This document shows, piece by piece, positions 44,490-55,365 of a stretch of DNA of 64,000 bases. Source of the stretch: Kingdonia uniflora (taxonomy: Eukaryota; Streptophyta; Magnoliopsida; Ranunculales; Circaeasteraceae). The stretch covers positions 310,001-374,000 of the forward strand of contig JACGCM010000146.1 in the NCBI GenBank assembly GCA_014058105.1, given 5' to 3'. Numbering within the stretch: position 1 is the stretch's first letter; the number at the start of each line of letters is the position of its first letter. The position numbers and the translations under genes are program-made. The notes under the pieces are model-generated. The model did no database searches. It was not told the origin of the DNA and worked only from the letters and a program-made list of their open reading frames with translations.

Positions 44490-46650
44490 AGACACTTGAT
44501 CGGAAGCCTTAAGATGAAGTTTGAGATTATTTATGGCGGAAACTCTTCAATACTAGGCATTACTCTACTGTTGCATACGTGGAAAGAATGTTTGGAGCAT
44601 GCACATCAGCCTTATAGAGACATGACCACTATGACAAAAGCGTGAAGGATCCTAGCAACGAGCGCTAAACCTTTTGAGCGAAGAGTTGCCATAATTAGTT
44701 ATGCCTTTACAAGGATCCTATTTTCCATCATCCACTATTTATCTTCTTTCGACGCTTTTTGAGAAGAGCCCGAGCCCACTCCGAACAAACTTACCTGAAC
44801 CCTAAGCACTATTTCCGTAGTTAAGGATCCTTCCAAAACTATCCCTAAGCAGCACTCTTTAGGGTTCTAGTTCTTTTCTATTGCACCTGGGCCTTTCTTC
44901 GTACGCAAGTCTAAGATAGGACTTAGCGCTCGGCAGCCATTTCTCTAAGATAGGACTTACCACTCGTTTGACTTATAAAATTTGGCCTCTTCAATTTTCC
45001 TTGGCGACTAGGATCCTTCCACCATATTGTATTCCGGTAGTTGGCGGCGCTGGTTCTTTTTTTCACCCTTTTCCTTTCTGGTACTCCCGGGTGGAAAGAC
45101 TGGGGGATATGTGTTCCCTAGTTGAGTTGATCCTTTTGGGTTTCGCATCAAAGAACGACATGAGTGTGTTTTGGGGCATCCATTTTCTTTTTGCTTTCTT
45201 TCTGCCTATCTTTCAGTTTTTATTGGAAAAGAAGATGAAGCAGAAGAGTAGTTAGAAGCAAAAATTTTGGTTGACACTGTAGAAGAAATTGCGTACACTG
45301 AAAAGAAAAGGAGCAAAGCTGGGTGCCTTTTCTTGTCCTGATCGCCTGAGCCCCTAGCCTAGTGATTTCGTCTAGCTAACCGCACACAAGCCATTATCTA
45401 TAAGCGTTCGTTCAGGCCCTAAAAAAACAATAGCCCGTCCTTTCCGCAGTCTGGAGGATGTTGCTTTTCCATACTACAAACTTACTGGCAGCATCTGTGT
45501 CCCTGAACGGATAGAAAGGGTATCCCCTGAGATGTATAGAAAGGGGAGACGTATAAAAAGGATATCCCCTGAGACGTATAGAAAGGATAGGGAAGCAAAG
45601 ACACATATTACCAATGAAGGACACAAAGGAGAACCACCAGTAGTACGAAAAAAAAGATAGCACAGATGCAGAAAGGAGAGAACAGCCAAGCAAGGATCCT
45701 TGCAAGTCAAGTTGTCTCTTTGAGTTCTCAGTGCTATTGGTGTGTTGTCGCAAGGTAGCCTTTAAAGAGGTGGAGTGAGTTGTACTTTGTTCCTTCTATA
45801 ACAACTGAAACTCACAAAATTACTCGGAAACAAGCTACTTTCAAAGCAACATTGGAATTTTCATATGTACAGTAAGCCAGAAGGTGAAACTAATCAACTT
45901 CCACTAAGAGAGGTTTGGCACATCTAAAGGCCAAATTCCTATATTCAGGGTATCATGTCTGATCTCAAGCAATTGAACCCCAGATAATGCAGCACATATA
46001 CCATATACCATGTATCACATATTGGAAGGACTATCATCAATCTGTTTATTTTTAGATTTATGGATGACAGCATCCTTAAGAACCTGATTTCCCACAGTCA
46101 AGGTGGTCATGCTTTCGCCAGCTTCTGCTGCATTAAGATCGGAAGCAAAATGATCTTCTTGGATGGGCTCCATCCTTTGGCTATCAACGGATCTTAAGGA
46201 ATAACTCGGGCTAGTAAAGAAACAATGATATGAGTGCTTTTTACCTTCCTAGCTTCTTCATCCCGAATCGTCTTCTTTTCTTTTAAAGGAGGACCTTAGG
46301 CTAGCATCTCTTCCTAGCTATTATGATCTTCTTCTATTCTGTTAGCCATGGACAGTCTTCTTTGAAGTGCTTCGAAAAAAATGGTTGGGGATTCGTCTTT
46401 TACCTCACCCTACAAGAAAGTAGGTGCCCTAAGATGAGCCCAGCCCTATAAGAAAGCAGGTAAGATGAGCCCTACAAGAAAGCAGGTTCCCTAAGATGAT
46501 AAATTATGGTCGTTCAATGCTATACTTCGTTCAATGATAAATTATGGTTCTTAAAATATTTAATCTAGCCTTATGAGTTCTAATGGTGTTAAAACAACTT
46601 GTTATTTGTTTAAAATGTCTTATGCTATGTACTCACGATCACTTTTTATT
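44490..46650. other. GC-richer stretch of unknown, possibly organellar, origin
   Basis: Base composition and style differ from the surroundings: many GGATCC(TT) motifs, short direct repeats (TATCCCCTGAGA(C/T)GTATAGA at 45520-45590; CCCTACAAGAAAGCAGGT at 46410-46500) and no eukaryotic coding signal. Plant mitochondrial intergenic DNA looks like this, so a nuclear copy of mitochondrial DNA is possible, but I see no mitochondrial gene in it. Confidence 0.3.
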
Positions 46651-46908
46651 CTTTTGTAGGCAACAAGAGATTCACCACCACTTGATGGAGTGAGGAGTAG
46701 AAACTGCATTATGAAAGATATGTATGGCAGAACAGTTGCTTACGGAAGTATTCAGTTATCTGGGGTAGCTCCTGAAGGGTTTTATCGTGTCATAGTAGAT
46801 GAGGTTATTCGCGATGATGTGCAATTATTTATGAAAGGCGGTACTTTAGGTGACATCTCTTCGGGTGAAACTATTATATGGTATAAGAGTCTTACCTGTT
46901 TCGGGTGA

Positions 46909-47582
46909 ATGACATCTTTTTATTTTATTGTTTCTTGAAATAAAGTTTAACATTGATATTAGGCAATAACCTTTTAATTTATAATAAAACTTGCTATTGC
47001 TATTGAAATATGTTATTTTTTACAATAATTATTCCTAGTTAATAAAATTTATAACAACTATTGTGATTATGACCCAATTGATATGATTGTTGTATATTGA
47101 AACAAAATGACTGTTAATGTGACAAAAAATGTGACATTTATATTTGCGACATATAAAATGACTAATAACCATGTCTTAAAATGTACTTATTATGACTGAT
47201 GTTGTGACTGTTATTTCTGATGTATTTTTTACGACGTATAAAACAACTTATAAATGTGTTACTAGATATTTCAAAAATTGGCGACTACGATTATTACAAC
47301 GAATTTTATAGTCGTAAAGAGTATGAAATACGTCGGTTGTTGCGACTAAGAATTGTGTCATTCTATTGCAACCAAAAAAATAACTGTTAAAAGGCTCATA
47401 AAAATTAGTAAATAAGACCGATACTTCAACCTGCCCCTCAGTCGTTAATTTAGGACACTTTTCAAGTCGATAACATAAAACTACTGCGAAAAGAACGATG
47501 TTTTTTTTGACTAAAATGGATGTCGCTTTAGCAAAATAACGACTGACCTGCCCCGTTATTTTTTATTCATTTTGGCCTAGTG
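46909..47582 (+). repeat. Right terminal and subterminal region of the CACTA
   Basis: From about 47040 there are repeated short motifs ATGACTGTTA, TTACGACGTA, GCGACTACG, AGTCGTAAAG and TTGCGACTAAG, ending in TTTTGGCCTAGTG, the inverted terminal repeat. The motifs mirror those at the left end and are the expected target of the TNPA-type protein. Confidence 0.8.
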
Positions 47583-47585
47583 TAA

Positions 47586-47879
47586 CTCAGACCGCAAGCA
47601 AAAATGTTCTTCCTTAGATGAAACAATACAACCTCAAAAGGAATTACTAGCATACTCTACAAAGTGGCCCTATTTTCTACCTATGATAGCTTTGGATTTA
47701 CAAAACTCTTTGAACACATCACAGTTCAGAGGGTACGATACCAATTTATCAGGGAAATCTAGAAATTGAACGAGTACTACTTCGTCCTTCGCCTCGTACT
47801 CTGCATTTACAAATTCGACGTTTTCAGACTCAATTGTACGACTAGAGGTCGACGTCTCCATATCAGGTGAAGTCTCCAT
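47586..47879 (-). pseudogene. Antisense gene C of E1, 5' part right of the CACTA
   Basis: From ATG 47879: METSPDMETSTSSRTIESEN, then LVQFLDFPDKLVSYPLNCDV and FKEFCKSKAIIGRK, broken near the CACTA edge. It aligns with E2 VDQFLDFPRRLVSYP...DVFKEFYKAK, and the alignment continues at 25789 across the transposon, which fixes the insertion site inside this gene. Upstream leader ORF counterpart at about 48200-48380. Confidence 0.8.
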
Positions 47880-48853
47880 CTTAATGATAAGCTTAAGGAT
47901 GAGGTTTGATTCTATAACATATATTCCTCACGCTCGACCTACATACAGACAGGTCTAGGTATTCTATCATTATCTTTTATCTATACACATCCATGTACAC
48001 ATCTACCATACATACATCATACGAATGTGTCTATCATACATATATCTCTTTTCACACAAAGGATCAAACAAAATTACTTTAAGCAACAAGTTTTTAAATT
48101 TGACAAGCAAAACCTTTCAAACCTCACATTCACAAAATCATATTTTGTTTACTAACCTTCAACATTCGTGTATAAATCTAAAACAGCGCCAAATCTTTCC
48201 TTCACAACGCTGCTGTGCAGCCACCGTCCTAACTCTGTCTCTAAAAATTTTTCTCTCCTCAAGCGATGATCATTCTCGTGTAATCTCTCACGCGAATCTC
48301 TATAATTTTATTTCTCTTCTCTCCCACTGTTCTTCCGTGTTCTGAAGTTGTAAAATGTTTAAATGAGGAAGATGAGCTATTATTTAAATTTTTTCTCTCT
48401 AACTACTGGCAATTATTGGGCCTCACACGAGCTGTTTTTGGTTTTGGAACTGTGGCGTCCCTTCCACAATTAATGTTAGACGTTTTGCACTTTTTTGGTG
48501 AAAATGTCTTCTCATCATTACACCAAACTCTATATTTTAATATATTCTCATCCCTACTACCCAAATCTCTTCCAGACCTCCCCACATTCATGATGACTCA
48601 ACAATTACACACAATCAAACTTGCCCTACAAATTATACAAAAGTCAAAAATTTAAGCTCATATGCCTTTTCTATTTTTACTTCTACGACTTATAGAACTG
48701 ATGACATTTTTTCTAAAGCTATCACATTTTAAAATTCAAATTTTTTATTCACAGCTATCCAAAACAACATTTACAACCAAACAGGACAGATTCAAGCTAA
48801 ACATGCCACCTACATGCCAATTACAGTTATTCAACTTCATTCAGTTCACTCCC

Positions 48854-49207
48854 TCACATATAATTACACATAAAATGTCCCAGGTGTCCTAGAAAACCAT
48901 ACCTAATCTGTTTTACCCCAGCAATCCTCATATCTTCCTCCCCGATCTCTTCCTCAGTAAATTTCCTTATGGCCTCTTTTCGAGATTTAGGCTCCAGAAT
49001 CACTTCACGAAATATCTCTGAATAGAAATGATGCCCAATCTCAAGTTCCTTCGCCCTCGAATCCAAGTTTTTAAACTATATTATAGATTCAGGCTAGTCA
49101 GAATCATAGTCTAATAACCTAAAAATCCACTCCTGTACTACGATAATTTTTATGGCTAATCGTCCCTCTGCAGCATGACGAACTCTCTTAGAGCGAGTCC
49201 TCACCAT
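48854..49207 (-). pseudogene. Antisense ORF B of E1
   Basis: Starts MVRTRSKRVRHAAEGRLAIK at 49207, runs through a stop after LLDYDSD, then LEIGHHFYSEIFREVI and EDMRIAGVKQIRYG. Co-linear with E2 18319-18681. A TATA-like box (TGTATAAATA, - strand, 49241-49250) lies about 35-40 bp upstream, at the same place as in E2. Confidence 0.6.
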
Positions 49208-50009
49208 ATTCACTCTTCATTAAAAATCATATTCCCATCATATTTATACATTTTTCAAGATAGCTTCAAATCCCTCAAATTCTGTATATATTATAATCTA
49301 TTTTCTATAACGGGAAACCCTAAGATCATGATAGAAAGGTATTTGAACTTATTTATACGCATTGACCTCTTCTAAGTCATCCATTCACATTTTGACCTAC
49401 TCATTACAGTCTATCCTACAATATAAATTTATAAACAAAATCTTCATAAGCTCAAATTTTCAATTTTTCCATATTCTATAGCTGAAAGGATATTCTTTTC
49501 TATGATTCTTGAATTTTTAGTTCGACACATTTTTACTACATGTACACATTTTACAAGTTCATATATATTTTTCATAGTTTGAATGAGTAAAACTTCATTT
49601 TTTAGTTTAACTTCACAATCTTAAATTTGCATCCTCTATCACATACACATATACATTTATTCTAGCTCGATTTCAGTACAATCAGCTAATTCAATCTATC
49701 AAATCAGGTTTTGTATAAATTATCTTTTCATTAGCTCGAATATCAATTACAAAGTACTTTACAAATAACAGGTCTCTCAGATATTGTTATAGATCATTCT
49801 ACAAGTTATATTTCAGTTTTCGATACTATCTTAAATCAGGGAATCTTTTGAAGTAAAGTTAGAACTGAAAATCATTGAGCCTGATCCTTCCTTCACACCA
49901 TTTACTTTGACAAGAAACTGAGGAAGTAAAGGTATCAGTGCTTGAACCAACCCTCAGTGAAAGGACCTTCTTCAAGACAAGAAAAGATGATAGTATAACA
50001 GAGAGACTT

Positions 50010-50286
50010 CAAATTTCCATCTCTCTCCTAAGCCTTTTCCTCCGCAAGGATGCGAAGACATCTCCAACGCTACTCGCCTATCAGAACAACGTAATGAAAC
50101 CTCCACTTATGATAAAAAATCATCTTCAGCTTCTGCCGCTTCGTCTTCTGACATCCCATAGTACGCCAGTGGTACGAGAATGGGTGTGGCCATCTCTAGA
50201 GATTGGTCCCCAAAATATTACAACTTCAACCTCTGTAATTCTGTAGACACTCTTTCTTAATATACCATTAGCCGAGTCTTCACCAT
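50010..50286 (-). pseudogene. Antisense ORF A of E1
   Basis: Starts MVKTRLMVY at 50286 with a stop right after, then RVSTELQRL, YFGDQSLEMATPILVPLAYY and GMSEDEAAEAEDD, and is then broken. Matches E2 ORF A. TATA-like ATATAAATAG at 50354-50363 (- strand), about 70 bp upstream as in E2. Confidence 0.58.
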
Positions 50287-50607
50287 TGTCACTCAAAAAA
50301 TATAGGGAATTTTACCACAATAGAACACTTTGACAGAAGCCCATGTATAGGTTCTATTTATATCAAACTCACATTTAATGCGAAGGTACATTTCAAAAGC
50401 TATCATCATTTAAAACATAGCCACTTTCAAAACCCCAAGCGTCAAGTACATCAATCCTTCTATCTCATAAATATAGATACATTCCTCCATAAATAAATAC
50501 TGCATATCCAACAAGTCAAATCCCCATTAATACATCCTATCTTTTTAACTTCCAACACCAGCAATCCATAGGTTTTTTCTCAACCAAAGCTACTCGTGCC
50601 TTTAATT

Positions 50608-51219
50608 GCGAGGGGGCGATTGTAGGGACCTATCCGTCGATCTAGTTCAAGCTCCAATTACCGCAGTATCAGACTCATGGATTTCACACGTAACATGAAT
50701 AGTTAGTATTAGTACCTAGACCACGAATTGATAAAGAACGTGGATCGAGCACTACATAAAATATGAACAAGTTAACAAGCATCTGTCTCCCACGAACTAA
50801 ATAGTTTCACAGTCAACCACCATTTACCTTATGATTCAGAGAACAGGATTCAACACGATAACGGGTTACTGGTAAGGTCTATATAAAGAAAAAGTTCCAG
50901 AGGAGATAAGGACGTGAAAAAATAGATTTTTTCGACTCTAACACAAGAATTTCTAGATTCTGATCACCATAAAACTTCCTATTTCAAGATCAAACATTTC
51001 TAGTTCAAGAGATCACTTATAGTAAGATATCAGCCTCAAACAATAAATGTTACAATTACTAAAACCCTCAGCTCGAGGTCGTGGCTTTTTACCTATTCAA
51101 AGGTTTTTCACACTAAATTACCTGTGTCATTTTTTGCTTTACATTAATTTTTGTCACAGGTACATTTTGTGTAATAGCTAATTTCGAGCCATTTTGAGCT
51201 ACGGAATTATGACATTATA
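50608..51219 (+). repeat. Polypurine tract and 3' LTR of E1
   Basis: GCGAGGGGGCGAT (50608-50620) precedes the LTR that starts TGTAGGGACCTATCC at 50621 and ends GACATTATA at 51219. It is followed by the target duplicate TTTAT. It shares diagnostic differences with the LTR at 1336-1907, not with those of E2. Confidence 0.92.
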
Positions 51220-51322
51220 TTTATAATGAAAGCTTTATTCTAGACCTTAATTTTTGATAAAAGGAAATAGGATCTTTGGAACATGTACTCCTAAAGAATA
51301 TATTTTTATATATATAAATATC

Positions 51323-52148
51323 GAGAGAAAGTTTGGTCCTAAGTACTTATGACCGAGAATGGTCCTAAGCGCTTCTCTATTTGACACGTGTCTTATTTGA
51401 TTCACCCAATTAACCATGGTTAACAATTTTTTTTTTATATTTTCAATATATTCTAATTAAGGAAAAAATTTCAATTACACAAAATAGTTTCCATTGATAT
51501 GATATATAGGATTCCTATTGGACAAAAAACCAATATTTCATGTGTACTTTGGAGGTAGGACATGAACAACATCTAATGAGCCATCATCTCATACATAGAT
51601 TCATAATAAGGAGAACTTGGGGGGTACAACGAGAATGAGAGCCTTAAATCTCATAAATGATCAAACTATTATTCCTAAGTTTTGTGGAACTACATCAATA
51701 CTAGTAGAAGTTTATAAGAGTGAAACTAGACCTAAATATGTGGAAAATAGTCCATTATCGATTAATCTTAAAATCAAAAAGGAAAAATAGTTTGAGAAGA
51801 GCGTAGGAAATTCCTGTTTTATTTTACTAAATTTTTTCTTTTACACCCTTCGGTAGATGTTTTCCCCTTATAACTTATTTTTCTGGAGTTTCATCCATGG
51901 GTCGAAAAAAAAAACTTTACTAGAGATATACATTATTTTAGTTAATTGTTGTGGTGAAAATGAAGTTTCCCCAAAATGGAAATTGCATTTAGTAATTAAA
52001 GATATTTTCCTTAATTAAAATATTTAAAAGATCTTAATAGCTTTTAATTTTCCATGGTTAGTTAGGTAAGTCAAATAAGACACACGCCAAATAGAGAAGC
52101 ACTTAGGACCGAGAATGGTCCTAAACGCTTTGGACCAGATTTTTTCTC
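51323..52148. mobile_element. Mutator-type MITE, 826 bp, long inverted repeats
   Basis: Terminal inverted repeats of at least 110 bp and up to about 190 bp. The left end starts GAGAGAAAGTTTGGTCCTAA and the right end read inward starts GAGAAAAAATCTGGTCCAAA. Both continue with the core CGAGAATGGTCCTAA, CTTCTCTATTTG and ACCATGG. Flanking 9-mers ATAAATATC (51314-51322) and ATAAATATT (52149-52157) match at 8 of 9, the Mutator size. G...C termini fit as well. The interior has no transposase, so it is non-autonomous. It lies 104 bp outside E1. Confidence 0.85.
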
Positions 52149-52157
52149 ATAAATATT

Positions 52158-53199
52158 ACTACTTTTCAGCTCTCTTCCTCACCTTTTGTTAGAAATTTTT
52201 TATCTTCTAAATGGAGAGAAACCTTACTTAGCAATTTTTTCCAAAAAAAATAAGAGGCCTACAAGAAGAAAAACCTCAACAACAAGAAGGTGGAAAGCTT
52301 GATGAAGGAAAAGATGTAGGTTAGGAAGGTGATGAAGAAAGACAAAGGCAAAGGTCTTCACATGTCCCCAGGTTCGTCTTCATCTGCATTTCCTGGTATG
52401 GGATCACGTAATCATGAGAGATGGAATATTATAAGAATTTAGATATAAAAGACCTAGAAACAAACTATATATTCATTTTAGTCTTCGTAATGTATTAGAT
52501 TTTCTCGAAGGTTAGGAGCATTTCGAGAGACTAATGTACTATAAGAGAGTACCAATAACTATATTGGACACAGACACAATGGCTACTCACAATCTTTATT
52601 TTGTAAGGCCCTCAGTTATGGCATACTACTTTATGAACTCTTGGTAAGTACATGGATTTTCTTAAAAGAAGGAGAATCAAAGAGAGTGACAAATTTGGTC
52701 ATAGATTTGATAAACGATATCAACGATTGGAGCTTACAAAGTTTGAAAAGGTAAGAGTTCCCCTAAGATATCAGTCTCCCTCCTCCATATATTTTTTGTG
52801 ATCTTAATATCCCACCCTCGTCAAGTTTACATACTTTTCTCAATTTTAATTTCCTACCCTCTTTAAGCTCAAATATTTCTATATCCTACAACTAAGTGCT
52901 ACTCCAGATTTAATTTGGGAAGTTGCATCAAATAAATTTGTATGTAATTTGGGAAGTCCACATAATCACTCTCTAGACTCTTCTAATCAACAAAACCCAA
53001 ATCTATAGTAGACTCCTAAACCCTTATTAGTAGCTTAAACTTGGCAGATAAGCCAAGGACTATCTTTCTCTATCCTATAAAAAGGAGTCTGATTTTGCTA
53101 TCCTAAATTTGGTGTTGAGCTATCCTAGAAGGACTCCTCTACAATTTGTAAACCTTAGAGGTCCAAAAAGTATATATTTCAACATCCTACTATTCTTTA
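52158..53199 (+). other. Unassigned region, partly LTR-like
   Basis: 52158-52750 has no clear gene. 52760-53199 looks like a retroelement LTR or promoter (CCTATAAAAAGGAG TATA-type motif at about 53085-53098, CT-rich runs, a transcript-like tail), but no TG...CA ends or partner copy are visible. It abuts the broken end of the reverse-strand gypsy fragment. Confidence 0.35.
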
Positions 53200-54475
53200 T
53201 CTCTCACCTAAGAAATGGTCGATATAGCAATTGACTTTTGAGAGCCTCCCTTTGAGGGTTCGAAGTTTATGGAGGACCAGGTACTCTTTGACATAGTTGT
53301 GATCAGGCAAGGCATTCGAGTACGCGAGTATAGCATTCACGCAGTTAAGGTTCTCGATTTTTCAGGGCTCATCGAGGAACCTCTTGGTGAAGGCTTCAAT
53401 GGTTTCATTGTTGGATTTTATAAAATTGAAGAGGGCATCAACTCTGACCTCTCTGTCTTTGTTGAAGGCAAACTGGGCGATGAAAAAATGGGATAGTTGC
53501 TCAAAGCTTTGAATAGAGCCACTGGGGAGGTTGTGGTACCAACGAAGGGGATTATCTATGAGACTTGTTAAGAAAAGACGACACATCAGGTAGTCGGCAG
53601 TGGATAGAGGCTTAGAGAATTTGGAATTCGAGAATGCGGGATTAAGGGTCAGTGTTGCGATATTTACTGAGTTTGGGAGCACGAAAATTTGGAGGTATCT
53701 TGATGGCGAGAAGTTTAGGGCAAAGGGGATTATTCAGTCAACTCCATGAGTTTGGTGCTGAACTCGCACAAACGTGGATGACAGGCTGGATATGATAGTC
53801 GAAGTCCTGCTGTACAGCGTAGGCAGGATGAGGGGTGATCGAAGGGTTCGAGGATGATGAGGCCGAGTGTGTGGCATATTTTTTGTACTGCACTCCCCGA
53901 GACATTCTCGAGTAGGGCAGCATTTTGGATGTCTGGAGGAGTGAAGGGTGGAGTCAGAGGAATCATTTATGGGGTGGATGTCGAGATAGATGGAGCCAGT
54001 AGGGGGAATAATATGGGAAGCACCTTCGGCACCGATATGGGTTGGGGGTACTTTGAGATGTGGTAGAGGTTCCAGTCGAGCGCGGGTGGACACACGCGAT
54101 GGTCTGGTGCTTGGGATGGTCGAGCAGCGTCCAGAGGCTGTAGTCGCTGTAACTCTCGGACGGTATTGCGTAACTCATCAATTGCCTGGTTTTGCCTATT
54201 GGCATCGTCCAGACGGCGATGCCGTTCTGCTTCGAATTCCATCTGGTATTTTTCACGTTCCTGGTGAAGTTGTGCATGGTGGCATTCCTCGGCTTGAGCG
54301 AATTGTTGATAAAGTAAGGCTATTTGGACAGCCACTCTGTCGACGGAGTTGCCGGCATGGGTAGAACTGGAATGGAGGGTGGGTGCCATTGAGGAGAGTT
54401 TGTGGAAGTTGAAAACAAAGGGAGGGAAAAAAAGAAAGGGAGTTCGGTAGGGTGGGAAGCGCAGACGGCGCCAAA
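53200..54475 (-). pseudogene. gag of a reverse-strand gypsy fragment
   Basis: Read leftward from ATG 54389: a coiled-coil start (QFAQAEECHHAQLHQEREKY, then ERHRRLDDANRQNQAIDELR), a Pro-rich part in shifting frames, and the capsid-like open frame 53682-53362 (CRLFLTSLIDNPLRWYHNLP, then SFEQLSHFFIAQFAFNKDRE). It ends with AFTKRFLDEP and, after a stop, AYSNALPDHNYVKEYLV. The tail matches the gag of E3 (58130-58320), so the two belong to related elements. Truncated at about 53200 before any pol. Confidence 0.82.
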
Positions 54476-55243
54476 TGTAAGGGCCAACTTCGGGTAGAGG
54501 GGAATTCGGCTCTTACACCACAGGGTTAATCCTTTATCACAGGAAATCAAGTATATATTCTAGAATGCGAATAATCTATAAACAATATACTTGCGTGGAG
54601 GCCTAGAATGTGACTCGTCACGACCTCTGATGAGGATTTTTAAGAGTATTTATATTTCTGTCGAGTAGTCGAAGGTTTGAGAATTGGGTTTTTCAAGGTG
54701 ATCGAAGGTAAATTGTCACGGATCAGAGGGGAGAATTTATAACCTCTCCTTGGTTCCCCATCTCCCCTATTTATAGAACATAGGAAGGGCTGAGTCACCA
54801 AGGTTAGGTCACATTACAAGGGTACCATCCGGATATCGAGCGGGTATCCCGGAGTTGGTATGGACAGCGGAAATGTTGGCGTTGTCACTGTAATAGTTGT
54901 TGGGTCTGTTTCTGTACTCTGACACTGTAGCAGTTGTTGGATCTGTCACTGCAGCTGCAAGAACCAACAACGCCACTATCTTGTCTAGTGAGCTGGCTGT
55001 CTGTCCTGTTATACTTCGACCATGTACAGATATGGTCAAAGTATTTCTGCTGCGATGTGGAGTTCGTCTTCGAGGCTTGTTCAGAGCCGAGGCTTCGTCT
55101 TCGGATAATATTTGGGAGACTTGTTTAAGGATTGGATGGGCTCTGAGACATTTGAGTAGGCTTCGAAGTAGCCTTCGAGTGTTTGACTAGGGCAGAAGGC
55201 TGTGAGTAGGCTACTACAGTTGATAGTGATGTGACTACCTACA
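54476..55243 (-). repeat. 5' LTR of the reverse-strand gypsy fragment, with PBS
   Basis: On the - strand it starts TGTAGGTAGTCACATCAC (55243) and ends GGCCCTTACA (54476), followed by TTTGGCGCCGTCTGCGC (54475-54459), a well-kept primer-binding region. The intact CpG-rich PBS suggests a younger insertion than E1 or E2. The LTR end resembles the LTR of E3 (GTGTAAGAG..., TCCCCTCTAC...). It is 768 bp long. Confidence 0.82.
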
Positions 55244-55365
55244 ATAACCTCATCCCAGCTTCAATATTGTTCCTAGTACAAGTTGGATCCCAACCTTCTT
55301 GCCCCATAAAAATATTATACAATCTTCAAAAGTTTGATTCCTCTCTCCCTCTATCTGTAGCTCTC

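Larger units (their letters stand above)
38431..46908 (+). pseudogene. TNPA-like (Ptta/En/Spm) gene, split by large introns
   Basis: DNA-binding protein of CACTA elements, which in its family binds subterminal repeats. Exons by splice signals: 38431-38510 (MSNKNGLSLPPDTSRRKYQ), 38620-38789, 38887-39186, 40894-40995, 41057-41131, 41402-about 41688, and 46660-46908. The Ptta domain reads YYTDEERKNHRPKAV, WNLFVDIC and SPHTTGRMGSAEKKEI, then GRPKGSVKRTELFFACHKKQ, YGEDGNGHVRGFSGH and a coiled coil. The last exon carries the C-terminal DMYGRTVAYGSIQLSG and VIVDEVIRDDVQLF. Stops in exons 2, 3 and 5 inactivate it. The intron at 39187-40893 holds a LINE piece. The one at about 41689-46659 holds captured host DNA. 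Confidence 0.82.
25793..47582 (+). mobile_element. CACTA (En/Spm) transposon, 21.8 kb, with captured host gene pieces
   Basis: The termini are inverted: CACTAGGCCAAAAAGGG on the left, and CACTAGGCCAAAATG read in from the right end, identical for 13 bp. A 3-bp TAA duplication flanks it. Both ends carry short subterminal motifs (GTCGTAA, ACGAC, GCGACTA), expected binding sites for the TNPA-type protein. It contains a TNP2-like gene (27440-31235) and a TNPA-like gene (38431-46908), both broken, and between and within them fragments of at least three host genes, a LINE piece and a MITE. It splits the antisense gene of E1 between matching residues of the E2 protein. The length is at the high end for plant CACTA elements because of captured and nested DNA. 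Confidence 0.95.
1336..51219 (+). mobile_element. Outer Tat-like Ty3/gypsy element E1
   Basis: This is an LTR retrotransposon bounded by related LTRs that start TGTA and end in TA(C/T)A, with an exact 5-bp target duplication TTTAT at 1331-1335 and 51220-51224. Internal order on the + strand is PBS, gag, protease, RT, RNase H, a second RNase H, integrase, tandem repeats, then antisense genes on the - strand. The two RNase H domains and the extra coding region are typical of the Tat lineage (Ogre, Grande, Retand group). The element is interrupted by a LINE (about 6893-7785), by element E2 (7872-20886) and by a CACTA transposon (25793-47582). Without these its own sequence is about 14 kb. Every coding part carries stops or frameshifts, so it is non-autonomous now. 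Confidence 0.93.

Noticed and set aside
53854..54364. Forward ORFs of 70 and 124 codons opposite the gypsy gag
   Set aside because: The reverse-strand gag with adjacent PBS and LTR explains the region. The forward frames are shadows.
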